64,000 nt of DNA from Acidimicrobiaceae bacterium (GCA_020637235.1 JACJWG010000006.1:124001-188000); one strand, 5' to 3'. Positions 1 through 12,590 are shown, numbered from the stretch's first letter. Notes: generated by a model from the sequence alone, not told the origin. Numbers and translations: made by a program.

Positions 1-98
1 CGTCCGGGTCGCCGACGGGGAAAGGGGTCGTGACCCCGAAGCTCTCAGGCATCGATGACAGCGGGGGAACCGACCGACACCATCGCCGGAGGCCCCAC

Positions 99-3009
<2,911 letters not shown>

Positions 3010-3017
<8 letters not shown>

Positions 3018-3729
3018 CTCCTCCGTGCCGCCCGGCTTCGGCGATCTCCTCGGCATGTTCGGCGGCGCGAATCCGCTGGCCGGCATCTCGAAGTCGATCT
3101 CGCAGTTCCAACGTGGCGTCAACGACTTCCTCGGTGCCGTCGAGAACTTCAACCAGACGATGGAGCAGCTGAACTCGATCACCGCACGGGTGAACCGGCT
3201 GCTCGACGACGTCGAGCCCCCGGTGCGGGCGTTGCTGCCACAGATCACCCGCACGATCAGGACCGCGGATCAGCTCGTCGAGCAACTCACCGCACCGATC
3301 GAGCGGGTGGCACCCGGGCTCGCGCACCTCGCCGACACGCTGTCGTCGCCCCAGCTGGCGTCGTTCCCGACCGAGCTCGGTGACGTGGTCGGCACACTCG
3401 GCGACTTCGTCGGCTCGTTGGGCGACCTGGCTCGCCGTCTCCAGCCCCTCGGGCAGCTCGCCGAGTCGGCGGGCGGCCTGTTCGGACTGCGCCCGCTCGC
3501 ATCCCTGCGCGGCGGCAGCGGCACCCGGCCCGTCGTCGCGCCGGCCGACGCCGCGGCGATGCCGCAGCCCACCGGAACGAGGGCGACGGCGAAGAAGCCC
3601 GCCGCGAAGAAGCAGGCTGCGAAGAAGCCCACCGCGAAGAAGCAGGCTGCGAAGAAGCCCACCGCGAAGAAGCAGGCTGCGAAGAAGCCCGCTGCCCAGC
3701 AGTCCGCCACGAAGCAGGCGGGACGATGA
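3010..3729 (+). CDS. Lys/Ala-rich tailed helical protein (phasin-like, unassigned)
   Basis: A 239-residue protein sandwiched between gcvP and gcvT with overlaps on both sides (8 bp and ATGA), so it is co-translated with them. Residues 1-165 are predicted mostly helical, with hydrophobic/amphipathic stretches (LLGMFGG near the start, then long heptad-like segments), reminiscent of phasins or other surface-coating helical proteins. Residues about 185-239 form a very basic tail of repeated AKKPTAKKQA units, like the histone-H1-like tails of some actinobacterial DNA-binding proteins. No catalytic motif is seen. It could bind nucleic acid or a polyanion, or coat a granule. The glycine-cleavage context gives no direct clue, and I do not know a characterised homologue. 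Confidence 0.75.
3601..3690 (+). repeat. Three 30-bp direct repeats encoding the AKKQ/AKKP tail
   Basis: Three near-identical 30-bp units in tandem (3601-3630, 3631-3660, 3661-3690), differing at one base, encode the AKKQAAKKPT tail of the protein between gcvP and gcvT. Near-identity at DNA level suggests recent slippage or expansion. Confidence 0.9.
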
Positions 3730-4793
3730 GCGGCGAGGCGCCCCTCGTCGAGCGGAGCCCGCTCGACGCGGCGCACCGTCGCCTCGGTGCCAAGATGGTG
3801 CCCTTCGGCGGCTGGGAGATGCCGCTGTCCTACGCAGCCGGCACCATCGACGAGCACCTGGCGTGCCGACACGACGCCGTCGTGTTCGACGTGTCGCACC
3901 TCGGGACCGTGCGGGTCGAGGGCGCCGACGCCGACGAACGGCTGCAGTGGGCGCTCACCAACGACCTCGGCAAGATCTCGCCCGGCCGGGCGCAGTACAC
4001 CCACCTGCTCGACGAGGTCGACGCCTCGGTGCTCGACGACATCATCGTGTGGTGGATCGAACCCGAGGTGTTCGACGTGATGCCGAACGCCTCCAACACG
4101 GACCGGGTTCGCGCCGCGATCGGCGGCACCGAGACCACCCACGACCGCGCCGTGCTGGCCGTCCAGGGGCCCCGCGCGGTCGAGCGTCTCTCGACCGTGT
4201 TCCCCGCGGCCGCCGCCGTGGGGCGCTTCCGAGTGGCCCGCTGCAGCTGGGACGGCGTCGAGTGCACGGTCGCCGGCACCGGCTACACCGGCGAGCGCGG
4301 CGTGGAGATCGCCGTGCCGTCGGCCGCCGCCGACGACCTCTGGCAGGCGATCCTCGGCGCCGGTGTCGTGCCGGCCGGGCTCGGTGCACGTGACACCCTC
4401 CGGCTGGAGGCCGGGCTGCCGCTCCACGGACACGAGCTCGGTCCGGGGATCACCTCGTTGCAGGCCGGGCTCGGCTGGGTGGTCGCGTGGGGCAAGGACG
4501 AGTTCCGTGGACGCGACGCACTCGCCGCCGAGCGTGACCGTGGCGTCGGCCGGTTGCTGCGCGGCATCGCGACCGAGGGCCGCCGCCCGCCACGGGCCGA
4601 CTGCGACGTGCTGATCGACGGTGTTCCGGCCGGCGTGGTGACGAGCGGCAACTTCTCGCCGGTACGAGAACACGGCATCGCGCTGGCGTTCCTGCCACCC
4701 GACGTCGAGGTGGGCACCGACGTCACGATCGACGTGCGTGGCACCGCACTCCCCGGCCGCGTGGTCGAACTCCCCTTCGTCGCCAAGAACTAG
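3726..4793 (+). CDS. gcvT: Aminomethyltransferase, T-protein of the glycine cleavage system
   Basis: A 355-residue T-protein. It releases ammonia from the aminomethyl-lipoyl GcvH intermediate and forms 5,10-methylene-tetrahydrofolate. Family features are MVPFGGWEMPLSY near the N-terminus, FDVSHLGTVRVEG, GTGYTGERGVEI in the folate-binding region, LRLEAGLPLHGHEL and a C-terminal barrel domain with FSPVREHGIALAF. The ATG overlaps the preceding stop as ATGA (3726-3729), indicating translational coupling with the Lys-rich protein and gcvP. Length and motif order are normal, and no disruption is seen. Confidence 0.96.
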   Translation: MSGEAPLVERSPLDAAHRRLGAKMVPFGGWEMPLSYAAGTIDEHLACRHDAVVFDVSHLGTVRVEGADADERLQWALTNDLGKISPGRAQYTHLLDEVDASVLDDIIVWWIEPEVFDVMPNASNTDRVRAAIGGTETTHDRAVLAVQGPRAVERLSTVFPAAAAVGRFRVARCSWDGVECTVAGTGYTGERGVEIAVPSAAADDLWQAILGAGVVPAGLGARDTLRLEAGLPLHGHELGPGITSLQAGLGWVVAWGKDEFRGRDALAAERDRGVGRLLRGIATEGRRPPRADCDVLIDGVPAGVVTSGNFSPVREHGIALAFLPPDVEVGTDVTIDVRGTALPGRVVELPFVAKN

Positions 4794-4852
4794 TCCTGGG
4801 CGCCACGACCGAGGCGTCACCAGGCGCGGTGAGCGACTCGTGGCGCCCAGGA
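4794..4852. terminator. Long inverted repeat between convergent gcvT and merR
   Basis: A perfect 15-bp inverted repeat (4794-4808 and 4838-4852) starts at the base after the gcvT stop and ends 4 bp before the convergent merR stop. The 29-nt loop contains further partial complementarity (GTCACC/GGTGA). There is no T-tract. It probably serves as a bidirectional transcription end. Confidence 0.6.
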
Positions 4853-4856
4853 GCGA

Positions 4857-5348
4857 TCAGCGGGCGATCCGACCGGGGACCGGTGATGCCGGTGATGCGG
4901 GTGATGCACGCTCGGGGGCGAGCGCGGCGTCGAGGTGGTCCTTCACCCCGCCGATCGGCAAGATGTTGAGCACCCCCTGGCCTCGACGCATGACGTCGAT
5001 CAGCTGATCGCCGTCGCACAACACCACGTCGCTGCCGCTGATCACCAGATGCGCGGCGGCGATGTCGGTGTCGACGTGCTCGCGCAGATAGTCGAACGCG
5101 GTGCGGACCGACTCGAGCTTGATGCCTGCGTCGAGCAGGCTCTTGATCACCCGCAACTCGAGCAGGTCGCGATAGCTGTATGCGCGCCGGCTGCCGCTGC
5201 CCTTGGCGTCGGCCAGCGACGGCCGCACCAGCCCGGTACGCGCCCAGTAGTCGAGCTGGCGATATGAGATGCCGACGATCTTCGCGGCCTTGGTGCCGCT
5301 GTAGCCCGGGTGCTGGTCGTGCTCGGGATGCTGGTCGCGCTCGGTCAC
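4857..5348 (-). CDS. MerR-family transcriptional regulator (Rv1830-like)
   Basis: A 163-residue MerR-type regulator. The helix-turn-helix is recognisable in YSGTKAAKIVGISYRQLDYW followed by ARTGLVRP and the SRRAYSYRDLLELRVIKSLLDAG wing. The C-terminal part (ISGSDVVLCDGDQLIDVMRRGQG) matches the style of mycobacterial Rv1830, which sits in the same gene order. The GTG at 5348 is chosen because a GGAGG sequence (5359-5363 on this strand) precedes it by 10 nt; an upstream GTG at 5387 would add a basic, non-conserved leader. The C-terminal ASPASPASP stretch is low complexity. It is the last gene of the minus-strand gcvH-FHA-MerR-DUF151 block. Confidence 0.85.
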   Translation of the reverse strand: MTERDQHPEHDQHPGYSGTKAAKIVGISYRQLDYWARTGLVRPSLADAKGSGSRRAYSYRDLLELRVIKSLLDAGIKLESVRTAFDYLREHVDTDIAAAHLVISGSDVVLCDGDQLIDVMRRGQGVLNILPIGGVKDHLDAALAPERASPASPASPVPGRIAR

Positions 5349-5508
5349 GGTGACGATCCTCCGGAGCCGACGACGAGGGCGTGACACCGGCGTAGTTACG
5401 TCGATGTGGGTCGGCTGCGGGGGCCGAGGTTACCCACCGGAGCGGCGTCCGACAAGTACGAGGGGTGAGCACATGCGCGCGCCACGCGCGAACTGGATGC
5501 CGGAGCGG

Positions 5509-6015
5509 TCACTCGCCCTTGAAGTCGTCGGGGTCGAGGTCGTCGAGGAAGTCGCGGAACTCGTCGATGATCGCCTCGTCGTCGGTCTCGTCGGCGATCT
5601 CGACCGGGTGCTGACCGGCCTGGAGCAAGAGCCCCTCGGTCGCGAAGATCGGCGACCGGGTGCGGACCGCCACGGCGATCGCGTCGCTCGGCCGGCACGA
5701 CACCACGTGCGGGTGCCCGCTCGTGACCAGATGCAGCTCGGCGTAGAAGACGTGATCGCGGATCTCGGTGACGACGATCCGGTCGAGCGAGGTGTCGAGC
5801 TGCTTCAGCACCTCGACCAGGAGGTCGTGGGTGAGCGGCCGGGGCGACTGGATCCCTTCGAGCGCCGCGTGGATCGACGACGCCTCGGGCGTCCCGATCA
5901 CGATGGGGAGCAGGCGCTGGGCGCCGGTCTGCTCGCGCAGGATCACCACCGGGGTGTTGGCAGGAACCTCCACCCGCACGCCGACGAGCTCCATGGGGAC
6001 CACGACCACGACCAT
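5509..6015 (-). CDS. Bifunctional nuclease domain protein (DUF151)
   Basis: A 168-residue DUF151 protein. Signature segments are PVVILREQTGAQRLLPIVIG, EASSIHAALEG, RPLTHDLLVEVL and VVSCRPSDAIAVAVRTRSPIF, with an acidic C-terminal tail (FLDDLDPDDFKGE). Members have been described with DNase/RNase activity and as regulators in stress settings, and the mycobacterial counterpart is Rv1829. A second in-frame ATG (5994) gives MELVGVRVE, the usual family N-terminus, so the first seven residues may not be translated. It lies between the two MerR genes, as in Mycobacterium. Confidence 0.9.
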   Translation of the reverse strand: MVVVVVPMELVGVRVEVPANTPVVILREQTGAQRLLPIVIGTPEASSIHAALEGIQSPRPLTHDLLVEVLKQLDTSLDRIVVTEIRDHVFYAELHLVTSGHPHVVSCRPSDAIAVAVRTRSPIFATEGLLLQAGQHPVEIADETDDEAIIDEFRDFLDDLDPDDFKGE

Positions 6016-6093
6016 ACCCCCGTGCGCCGTGGCGTACCCCGTCGGATCGGTGAAATCTCGCCGGCGGACGCGCGACGGACCGACCGTGATCGG

Positions 6094-7189
6094 TCAGCCG
6101 TCGAGGTGGTGGCGCAGCATCGCGACGACCAGGGCCGCGCGGAGTTCGGCGCCGAGGTCCGCGAGTTCGCCGAGCAGGGCCACGGCGTCCTGGCGTGCCT
6201 GTGGGTTACGCTGGCGCAGCAGCGGCAGGATCCGCTGCTCGAACAGGCCGGCCTCGCGCTCGGCGCTCTGCCGCCACGACCGCAGGTGCCGGGCGTCGAT
6301 GCCGCGCTCGAGGAAGCCGGCCGCAGCCTTCACGATCGAGAGGTCGCTCTCGGTGAAGGTGGTCGAGCTGCCGGTGCCGCGACCGGTGACGAGACCGTAG
6401 GTCTCGAGGTCCTGGAGCTGGGTCTGGGTGATACCCGACGCCGCACACACCTCGGCTCGATCGAACACGTCGCTCGGACCGGCTGCGGCGACGAGGCGCA
6501 ACGAGGTCGTGTGGTCGCCGTCGCCGTCCTGGATCGAACCGGGGGCCTGGCGCCGCGCCGCCGGGTGACGCCCCGTGTCGACCAGGTGGGCGTGCGGGCT
6601 GATCGTGCCGGTCGGGTCGTCGACGTCGAGCCCGCCGGTGTCGTCGGCGCCCACGCCGCCCATGGGTCCCGTGTCGTCGAGCACGACCGCCCCGGGCGCG
6701 TTGCCGCCGACCCGGACGTTGCGGATGCCCCGGTGCAGCGGGCTCACGTTGTCGGCCGGCGCCGCGCCGGTGGGTGGCGCCGCAGCGGGTGAGCGCTCGA
6801 GCGGCGCCGCTGCAGCCCGCTCCGGTGCCAGCCGCTCAGCGCCGTCGACATTCGCCGGAGGGGCGTCCGTCACTGGCGCGACCTTCGCCATGGCGTCCGG
6901 CCGGCGCAGCGATACCGCCCGAGTCGTCGATCGCTCCCGAGTCGAGGCGGTCACGGATCACGCGCAGCGGGAGGAAGTTCTCCTTCTGCTCGCGCAGGAT
7001 GATCCGCAAGCGCTCGATGTCGGCGTCGAAGAACTTGCGGTATCCCGACGCCGTGCGCTCGGGTTCGATCAGGCCCTGGCTCTCCAGGAACCGGATCTTC
7101 GAGATGGTGACGTCGGGGAACTCCTCGAGCAGCAGCGCGAGCACTTCGCCGATCGACAGGTAGGGACGTTCGTTGATCCCGTTGGTCAT
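6094..7189 (-). CDS. MerR-family regulator (Rv1828-like), one frameshift
   Basis: Two overlapping frames together give one Rv1828-type regulator. From 7189, about 95 codons encode the MerR DNA-binding domain (YLSIGEVLALLLEEFPDVTI, GYRKFFDADIERLRIILREQ, PLRVIRDRLDSG). From about 6900 to 6094, the adjacent frame encodes a Pro/Ala-rich linker and the C-terminal dimerisation domain (DVFDRAEVCAASGITQTQL, FLERGIDARHLRSWRQSAER, ending RHHLDG). Neither half is a complete protein, and the domain order is that of Rv1828, so a single-base indel near 6890-6910 is inferred. The start overlaps the FHA stop as ATGA. In Mycobacterium this regulator lies beside the FHA gene. The linker is longer than in the mycobacterial protein. 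Confidence 0.8.
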
Positions 7190-7677
7190 GGAGCCGCCGT
7201 CCCGATCTCGAAGAACACGAGCCGGAACTTGCCCACCTGCAATTCGTCACCCTGACGGAGCACGACCTCGTCGACGCGCTCCTGATTGACGTACGTCCCG
7301 TTCAACGAGCCCGCGTCGCGCACGACGTACCGATCGCCGCTGCGGCTGATGTCGGCGTGGCGGCGCGACACGGTGATGTCGTCCAGGATGATCTCGCTGT
7401 CGGGATGGCGGCCGAGACGGGTGAGCGTGCCGCGCAGGGCGAACGTCGCACCGGCCTGAGGCCCGCTGCGCACCACCAGCGCCGCCGCACCCGACGGGAG
7501 TTGGTCGAGCTGGACGATCGCATCGTCGGCGGTGCCCGGTGCATCCTGCAGCGGATCGACCTTCGCGAGGGTGATCGTCTGGTCGGCCGGCCGGTCGAGC
7601 AAGGCACCGCAGGACGAGCAGAACACGGCGTCGCTGGCGTTGCGATGCCCGCACTGGTTGCAGAACACGTACGCCAT
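7186..7677 (-). CDS. Zinc-ribbon plus FHA domain protein (GarA-like)
   Basis: A 163-residue protein. Residues 1-30 form a CxxC-CxxC zinc ribbon (FCNQCGHRN, CSSCGALLD). A linker of about 40 residues follows, then an FHA domain at about 68-155 with the phosphothreonine-binding motifs LGRHPDSEI, VSRRHADI and SLNGTYVN. In mycobacteria GarA has this FHA fold and sits between gcvH and the MerR gene; it switches 2-oxoglutarate/glutamate enzymes according to phosphorylation by Ser/Thr kinases. The same neighbours here support an orthologous role. Unlike mycobacterial GarA, the N-terminal linker lacks an ETTS-type double threonine; only QTITLAKVD offers threonines. The ATG at 7677 gives the zinc ribbon directly. 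Confidence 0.92.
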   Translation of the reverse strand: MAYVFCNQCGHRNASDAVFCSSCGALLDRPADQTITLAKVDPLQDAPGTADDAIVQLDQLPSGAAALVVRSGPQAGATFALRGTLTRLGRHPDSEIILDDITVSRRHADISRSGDRYVVRDAGSLNGTYVNQERVDEVVLRQGDELQVGKFRLVFFEIGTAAP

Positions 7678-7712
7678 GAGGAATGCGACTGTAGTCCGAC
7701 GGCGGGTCCGGG

Positions 7713-8085
7713 TCAGCCCTCGATGAGCGAACGATACCCGTTCGCGTCGAGCAGCTCCGCGAGCTGCGCGGGGTCGTCGACCTCGATCTCGCAGATCCAG
7801 CCGGCGCCGTACGGGTCGCTGTTCCCCAGCGACGTCTCCAGGCGTGTCGGCGAAGTGCGTCATGACCGCGACCACGGTGCCATGACGGAAACGTGAATGT
7901 CTGACGGACTTCGTGCTCTCCACCTCGCTCAACATGTCGCCGGCGGCACGACGGTCATTGCCGTGTGGGCGCTGTACGTGAACGACGTCGCCGAGAAACC
8001 TAATACTGCGCGTAGTCGGTGATCTATCCGCCGTGGTGCCGTCGACGCTGATCCTCGTGGTCAACTGGGTACTTGGGTGGTCCGG
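7713..8085 (-). pseudogene. gcvH: Glycine cleavage H-protein, frameshifted in this sequence
   Basis: The last 46 codons are intact and end in an unmistakable GcvH C-terminus (LGNSDPYGAGWICEIEVDDP then ELLDANGYRSLIEG). Going upstream the same protein continues in shifting frames: GDMLSEVESTKSV, the lipoyl-lysine segment with K in ESTKS, then LGDVVHVQ, TDYAQY, ISVDGTT and PVDHE. At least four indels occur between 7840 and 8080. All segments are in the correct order for one 120-130 residue H-protein, the lipoylated shuttle between GcvP and GcvT. The partner genes are intact nearby, so the lesions look like sequence errors rather than loss. The exact start is not determinable. Confidence 0.85.
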
Positions 8086-8119
8086 GTACGGCGGGGCTGG
8101 ACGGGCGCAGATCTGGCTC

Positions 8120-10582
8120 CCGCTTACACTGAGCGACTGCACCTCGCGGCGACCGCCCGTCGCTTTGCATCGCTGCCTGGTTGTCGGATGCGTCACTTGG
8201 TACTCCTGGGCGATTGCTTGGCCTCAGGTCGGTGGCCTCGGCAGATGCGTCACCAGGTCTCGGGTCGGGTAGGGCGAGCATCCAGCCGTTGGCGTGGTTA
8301 ATCTTCACGCCATCCACCAGCTCGACGTCGCGCGAGCCCATCTCCATCAACGACCGCATCACCATGCCCTTCTGCTCCCAGGGCGTCACGACGGTCTCGT
8401 GCACCAGGTGCACCTTCGGCAGACCGTCGATCACCTCGCTCAGCGAGCGGTGCGAACAGGCCAACAGGTCGACATCTTGAGCAACGCCCTGCCCGTCGAG
8501 CGCGAGTGAAGATCGAGCGAGATGCGCAGCCACCCGCGCCGTCGGCGGCGAACCCCACCGCCGGGTCGTTCGCAGCAGACATGAGCGCCGGGGTGGAGAG
8601 CTTGGTGGGCACCACGTGCACCCCGTGTGCACCGGCGATGTCGCGTGCGCGCTGGGTGGTGTTCACCGGGAGGGCGATGGTGTCGCCGAGGAGGTGGTCG
8701 CTCACCAGTTCGACGAAGGCGAGCAGCGCCTCGGTGTCGGACAGGACTCGACCCTGGTCGTCGACGAGCCGCAACCGCTCTCCGTCGGCGTCGATCACGG
8801 CACCCAGGTGAGCACCGGCGGCCCGCACCAGACCGGCGACACGCTGCGCCGCCTGCTCGTGGTCGAAGGTCACCCGCCCGGCGGTCGAGACGTAGGGGTT
8901 GACGGCGAGCACGTCGGCGCCGAGCTTGCCGAGCAACGTGGGCATCACGGTGCTCGCCGCGCCGTAGCTGTAATCGACGACCAGCTTGAACCGGTGCTCG
9001 CGGATCGCCGCGGGTTCGACGGTCGCCTCGAGCGCCACCGTGTACTCCTCGAGCGCACGAGGCGGGAACTGGATGTCGCCCATCTCCTCGGCCATCGCAC
9101 GGCGTGCGTCTTCGCGCTGGAAGAGTCGCTCGATCTTGCGTTGGGCGTCCTCGGTGATGTCGGTGCCGGCGGTGTCGAAGAACCGGACGATCACCCGGTC
9201 GGTGTCGTCGTGGTCGAGTCGGACGGTGAGCCCGCCGAACGCGCGTGGCGAGCACGAGGAAGCGTGTCACCGGCACGCTCGCCTCGAGTCGAGCACGTCG
9301 GCGCCATGCGTTGAGGCCGGCATCATCTTCCCGCTTCAGCATGCGTGGCCAGCTGGAATCTCGCGACGTGACGACGGTGGTGCCCTTGCGCAGCGGGTGC
9401 CGTACGCCATCGCCACGCACTGGCGAGCTCGGGGGTGACGTCGACGTTGGCAGACCCTTCGCGCCGTCGCGCCCAGCAGCGTGGGCGCCGCCTCTCCCGC
9501 ATTCTCGAGTTGACGGCAACCGTCGTCGTGAACAGGTAGATCTTCCGTCGCTCGACAACACCGCCTCGTTGCCGACGAACACCGTCACCCACGACGACGC
9601 CCTCGTCGATGCACGGCGACATGCGGATGCTGCTGCCGACCGGTCACCGCCTGCCGCATGCAGAGCCGTTGCCGACGTACACGTTGTCGTGCAGCACCGA
9701 GCGCTCCATCACGTCGGTGAGAGCAGACGCACGTTGGAATGACACCAGAGTACTCCCCACCTTGCGGATCGATCTTGCACCGGGACCGATGACGCTGGAC
9801 CCTGCACCTGGGCGTGGGGCTGATCTCGGCACTCGCCAGGCACACCGTCGTTGACGAGGGAAGCCGGGCATAACGCACGCACCTTGCCGTCGGGCGTCCT
9901 TGTGCGACGACAGGTACACCTCGAGGGTGCGACGTCCTCCAGTAGCCGGCAGTGACGCAGCCGTACAGGGGCTTACCGGCCGCGAGCAGCGCCAGGGTTA
10001 CCTCGCCGAAGTCGACGCTGCCGCCCCTCGAGGATGTGATCCGAAGATCTCAGGTTCGAGCACATAGATACGGTGTTGATCGTCGCTGAACTGCCTGCCC
10101 CCGTGGGCTTCTCAGGAAGCCGTTCGATCGAGCCGTCATCGCGCGCGTGGTAGCGATGCCGAACTCGAGCGGGTTCTACTCGACCGGGGTGGGAGCCGGT
10201 GATGGTGGCGACGGCACCCTTCTCGCGGTGGAACTCAGGCACCTTGCCGAGATCGATGTCGGTGAGCACGTCGCCCGAGATGACGAGGAACGTCTCGTCG
10301 AGGAACTCGCGGGCGTTGCCCACGCTGCCGGCGGTGCCGAGCGGCACCGGCTCGTCGGCGTAGTGGATGACACCCCGAAACTCGCTGCCGTCGCAGTGGG
10401 TCTTGATGTGGTTCGCCAGAGCCCACGGTGACGACGATCTCGTCGAACCCGTGCGCTTTCAGCAGGTGGATGATGTGCTCCATCATCGGCCGGTTCGCCA
10501 CCGGCAGCATCGGCTTCGGGGCGTTCGACGTCAGTGGACGCAGACGAGTTCCCTCGCCCCCGGCCATGATGACGGCTTTCAT
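8120..10582 (-). pseudogene. Mannose-1-phosphate guanylyltransferase / phosphomannomutase fusion, multiply frameshifted
   Basis: A reconstructed reading of about 820 codons. It opens at the ATG at 10582 with the nucleotidyltransferase signature MKAVIMAGGEGTRLRPLTSN then KPMLPVANRPMMEHI. It continues through ETFLVISGDVLTDIDL, ERLPEKPT and a hexapeptide-repeat zone (VIGPGA, VLHDNVYVGNG, VFVGNEAVLSSD). It ends in phosphomannomutase-like domains (intact 8580-9194: RFFDTAGTDITEDAQRKIER, VVDYSYGAAS, NPYVSTAGRV, and about 8250-8480: VDGVKINHANGWMLALPDP). The reaction would be GTP plus mannose-1-phosphate to GDP-mannose, or an analogous sugar activation. The mutase part lacks an obvious catalytic serine loop, as is common in these fusions. 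Many indels interrupt the frame. Length and domain order are normal for actinobacteria. Confidence 0.8.
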
Positions 10583-10638
10583 CGTACCTCCATGAGGTGC
10601 TTTCGCCTCGTTGCAGCCCGGCCGGCAGCCGGCGGCGA

Positions 10639-11185
10639 TCAACGGATCTTCGGCACGTACAGTGCGGCGGTCACGTAGCTCAGCACGAGACCGGGCACGG
10701 CCAGGATCCACGGCGCGATCAGAAAACCCTGCTGGCCCCATGCGCCGCCGTCAGGGTCGCCGAGCGCAAACCCAGCTACGAACATGAGCAGGGAACTGTT
10801 GGCTTCCCCAGTAGGTGATCCGGGCGGCCGTACGAGAACGCCAGCGTGGCGATGGCCATGGTGAGACCGACACGACTTCGCGCTACGATCGCCCACATCA
10901 CGAACGCCGGGGGATGCCGCAAACAGGATGCTGCCAGTCGCGACGATGAACAGCAAGCGGTCGGCGGTGGGGTCGAAGATCTTGCCGAACTCGCTCCGCC
11001 TGATCGAAGCGGCGCGAGCCAGCCATCGACCCAATCAGTCGCCAAGGCCGCCGAGGCCAGGCGGCACAACGACCTGGTCATCGCGTCCGAACAGCAGCCA
11101 GCAGAAGATCAGGGATGCAGCAGCCGCAGCAGCGTGAAGGCGTTGGGCGCCGTAAGGGAGACTGGTCGAACGGAGCAGTACACGC
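10639..11185 (-). pseudogene. CDP-alcohol phosphatidyltransferase (PgsA-like), frameshifted
   Basis: Fragments in consecutive frames assemble into a CDP-alcohol phosphatidyltransferase: LTAPNAFTLLRLL at the N-terminus, CWLLFGRDDQV, then the diagnostic TDWVDGWLAR and FGKIFDPTADRLLFIVATG (DG-x2-AR-...-G-x3-D-x3-D). A last segment, WILAVPGLVLSYVTAALYVP, ends in KIR. The enzyme would transfer a phosphoalcohol from CDP-diacylglycerol in phospholipid synthesis. Several indels break the frame between 10740 and 11180, and the start is uncertain. In Mycobacterium pgsA2 (Rv1822) lies a few genes from gcvH, so this fits the same conserved neighbourhood. It is followed after 56 bp by the GDP-mannose-type enzyme. 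Confidence 0.75.
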
Positions 11186-11304
11186 CGCCGCCCAGCACCG
11201 GATGTTCCGTTCCCCGCTTCCGGAGCGTACAGGCCGTCGCGCGAGTAGGCAGTACCTCCAGGTCCCGGGACACCACGATAACATCGCCCCCGCGTGCGGG
11301 GGAA

Positions 11305-12106
11305 CTGAGGGGCGTTGTCGAGACAGGTGCGTTCGTCACCGGCGGATCGGGGCTCAACGGCGTTCGCACGCCGGCTCGCGGCCGACGGCGCGACGGTGAT
11401 CGTGAACGACATCAGCGCCGACGCCGCATCCGCCGTGGCGATCGAGCTCGACGGCGACACGGCCGTGTTCGACGTGTGCGACTCGGCGGCGTTCGATGCC
11501 GAGATCGACAAGGCGGTCGAGCGCCACGGCCGGCTCGACATCATGATCAACAACGCTGGCATCGCGCCGCCGCCCGACCCCGAACGCACGCAGCGCTCGA
11601 TCGAGAACCAGATGAAGCGGATGGAGGGCAAGCTCGACGAGATGGTGCCACCCGACTCGTGCGTCGGTCTGAGCGACGACGACTGGGACCGGATGATCCG
11701 CATCCACCTCTACGGCACCTTCTACGGCACGCGGGCCGCGCTGCGTCACATGACGCCGGCCCGGTCGGGCTCGATCGTCAACATCTCGTCGGTGCTCGGA
11801 TTGCGGCCCATGGCCGGAGCGCTGCACTACGCCACGGCGAAGGCGGGCATCATCGCGCTCACCAAGAGCGTCGGGCAGGAGGTCGCCCCCTACGGGGTGC
11901 GCGTGAACGCCGTGTGCCCGGGGTGGGTGGACACGCCGCTGCTGGCGCCGATGGATCCGATGCTGATGGCCGGCATCGTGATGCAGATCCCGAAGGGTCG
12001 GCTCGCCACCGCCGGCGAGCTGGCCGAACTCGTGCGGTTCCTCGCCGGGCCGGACAGTAGCTACTGCAACGGCGACGTCTTCGCCGCGTCTGGAGGTTTC
12101 GTCTGA
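11305..12106 (+). CDS. Short-chain dehydrogenase/reductase, 5' end frameshifted
   Basis: From about 11365 the frame is clean and encodes an SDR: FARRLAADGATVIVNDISAD, the NNAGIA motif, a YATAKAG active-site Tyr/Lys pair and RVNAVCPGWVDTPL, ending at VFAASGGFV. The nucleotide-binding glycine motif (AFVTGGSG) is read in a different frame just upstream (11325-11350). So one indel near 11352-11362 separates the first beta-alpha unit from the rest. The substrate is unknown; the C-terminal GDVFAASGG resembles fatty-acyl or steroid-type SDRs. The insertion between NNAGIA and the catalytic region (DPERTQRSIENQMKR) is longer than usual. The HIT gene starts at its last base (TGATGG), so the two are co-transcribed. 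Confidence 0.85.
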
Positions 12107-12537
12107 TGGCCACGGTGTTCACCCGGATCCTGAACGGTGAGCTCCCCGGCACCTTCGTGTACCGGGACGAGCACTGTGCGGTGTTCATGAGCATCAACCC
12201 GCTGGCGACCGGTCACTGTCTGGTGGTGCCGGTGCGCGAGGTCGATCACTGGGTGGATCTGCGCACCGACGAGGTGAACCACCTGTTCACCGTCGCCCAT
12301 CAGATCGCCCAGGCCCAGCGATCGGTGTTCCCGTGCGAGAAGATCGGGATGATCGTCGCCGGGTACGAGGTGCCCCACACGCACATCCACCTCGTCCCGA
12401 CCCACGACATGAGCCAGCTCGACGCGAGCGCTTCCCTCCGTCGTGGCGCGCTCGAGGCCGCGGCGAAGCGATCCGCAGCGGATCGCCGCCCGATCCTGCC
12501 TGATCGCCACTCGGCCCCTGGAGCCGCCCGGCACTAG
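12106..12537 (+). CDS. HIT-family nucleotide hydrolase/transferase
   Basis: A 143-residue histidine-triad protein with the catalytic PHTHIHLVP motif near residue 90, plus ATVFTRILNGELPGTFVYRD and GHCLVVPVREVDHW. HIT proteins act on nucleoside phosphoramidates or dinucleotides. It starts at the last base of the SDR stop region, so it is translationally coupled to the SDR. The last 20 residues (SAADRRPILPDRHSAPGAARH) are unlike the family. A +1 frame from about 12470 would give EAIRSGSPPDPA and a stop at about 12513, so a 3' indel is possible: this is where the frameshift-rich stretch begins. Confidence 0.9.
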   Translation: MATVFTRILNGELPGTFVYRDEHCAVFMSINPLATGHCLVVPVREVDHWVDLRTDEVNHLFTVAHQIAQAQRSVFPCEKIGMIVAGYEVPHTHIHLVPTHDMSQLDASASLRRGALEAAAKRSAADRRPILPDRHSAPGAARH

Positions 12538-12570
12538 CCCCCGGCCCGACAGCCCGGCACCTGACCGTTC

Positions 12571-12590
12571 CTTGACGACATCTACTGTGA
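12571..12590. promoter_or_regulatory. CTTGACGA motif upstream of pilin cassette 1
   Basis: CTTGACGACATC at 12571-12582 lies 60-70 bp before the first prepilin-like gene. The same CTTGACGA core occurs at 22102 and 24595, upstream of the other two pilin units. It may be a -35 element or part of a shared operator; the sequence around it is in a low-quality stretch. Confidence 0.35.

Noticed and set aside
3601..3690. CRISPR-like direct repeats
   Set aside because: The 30-bp units are contiguous, without spacers, and lie in frame inside a coding region.
11287..11302. CCCCCGC-GT-GCGGGGG hairpin as a terminator
   Set aside because: It lies between divergent genes in a low-quality stretch, so neither gene would end there; possibly a chance GC palindrome or operator.
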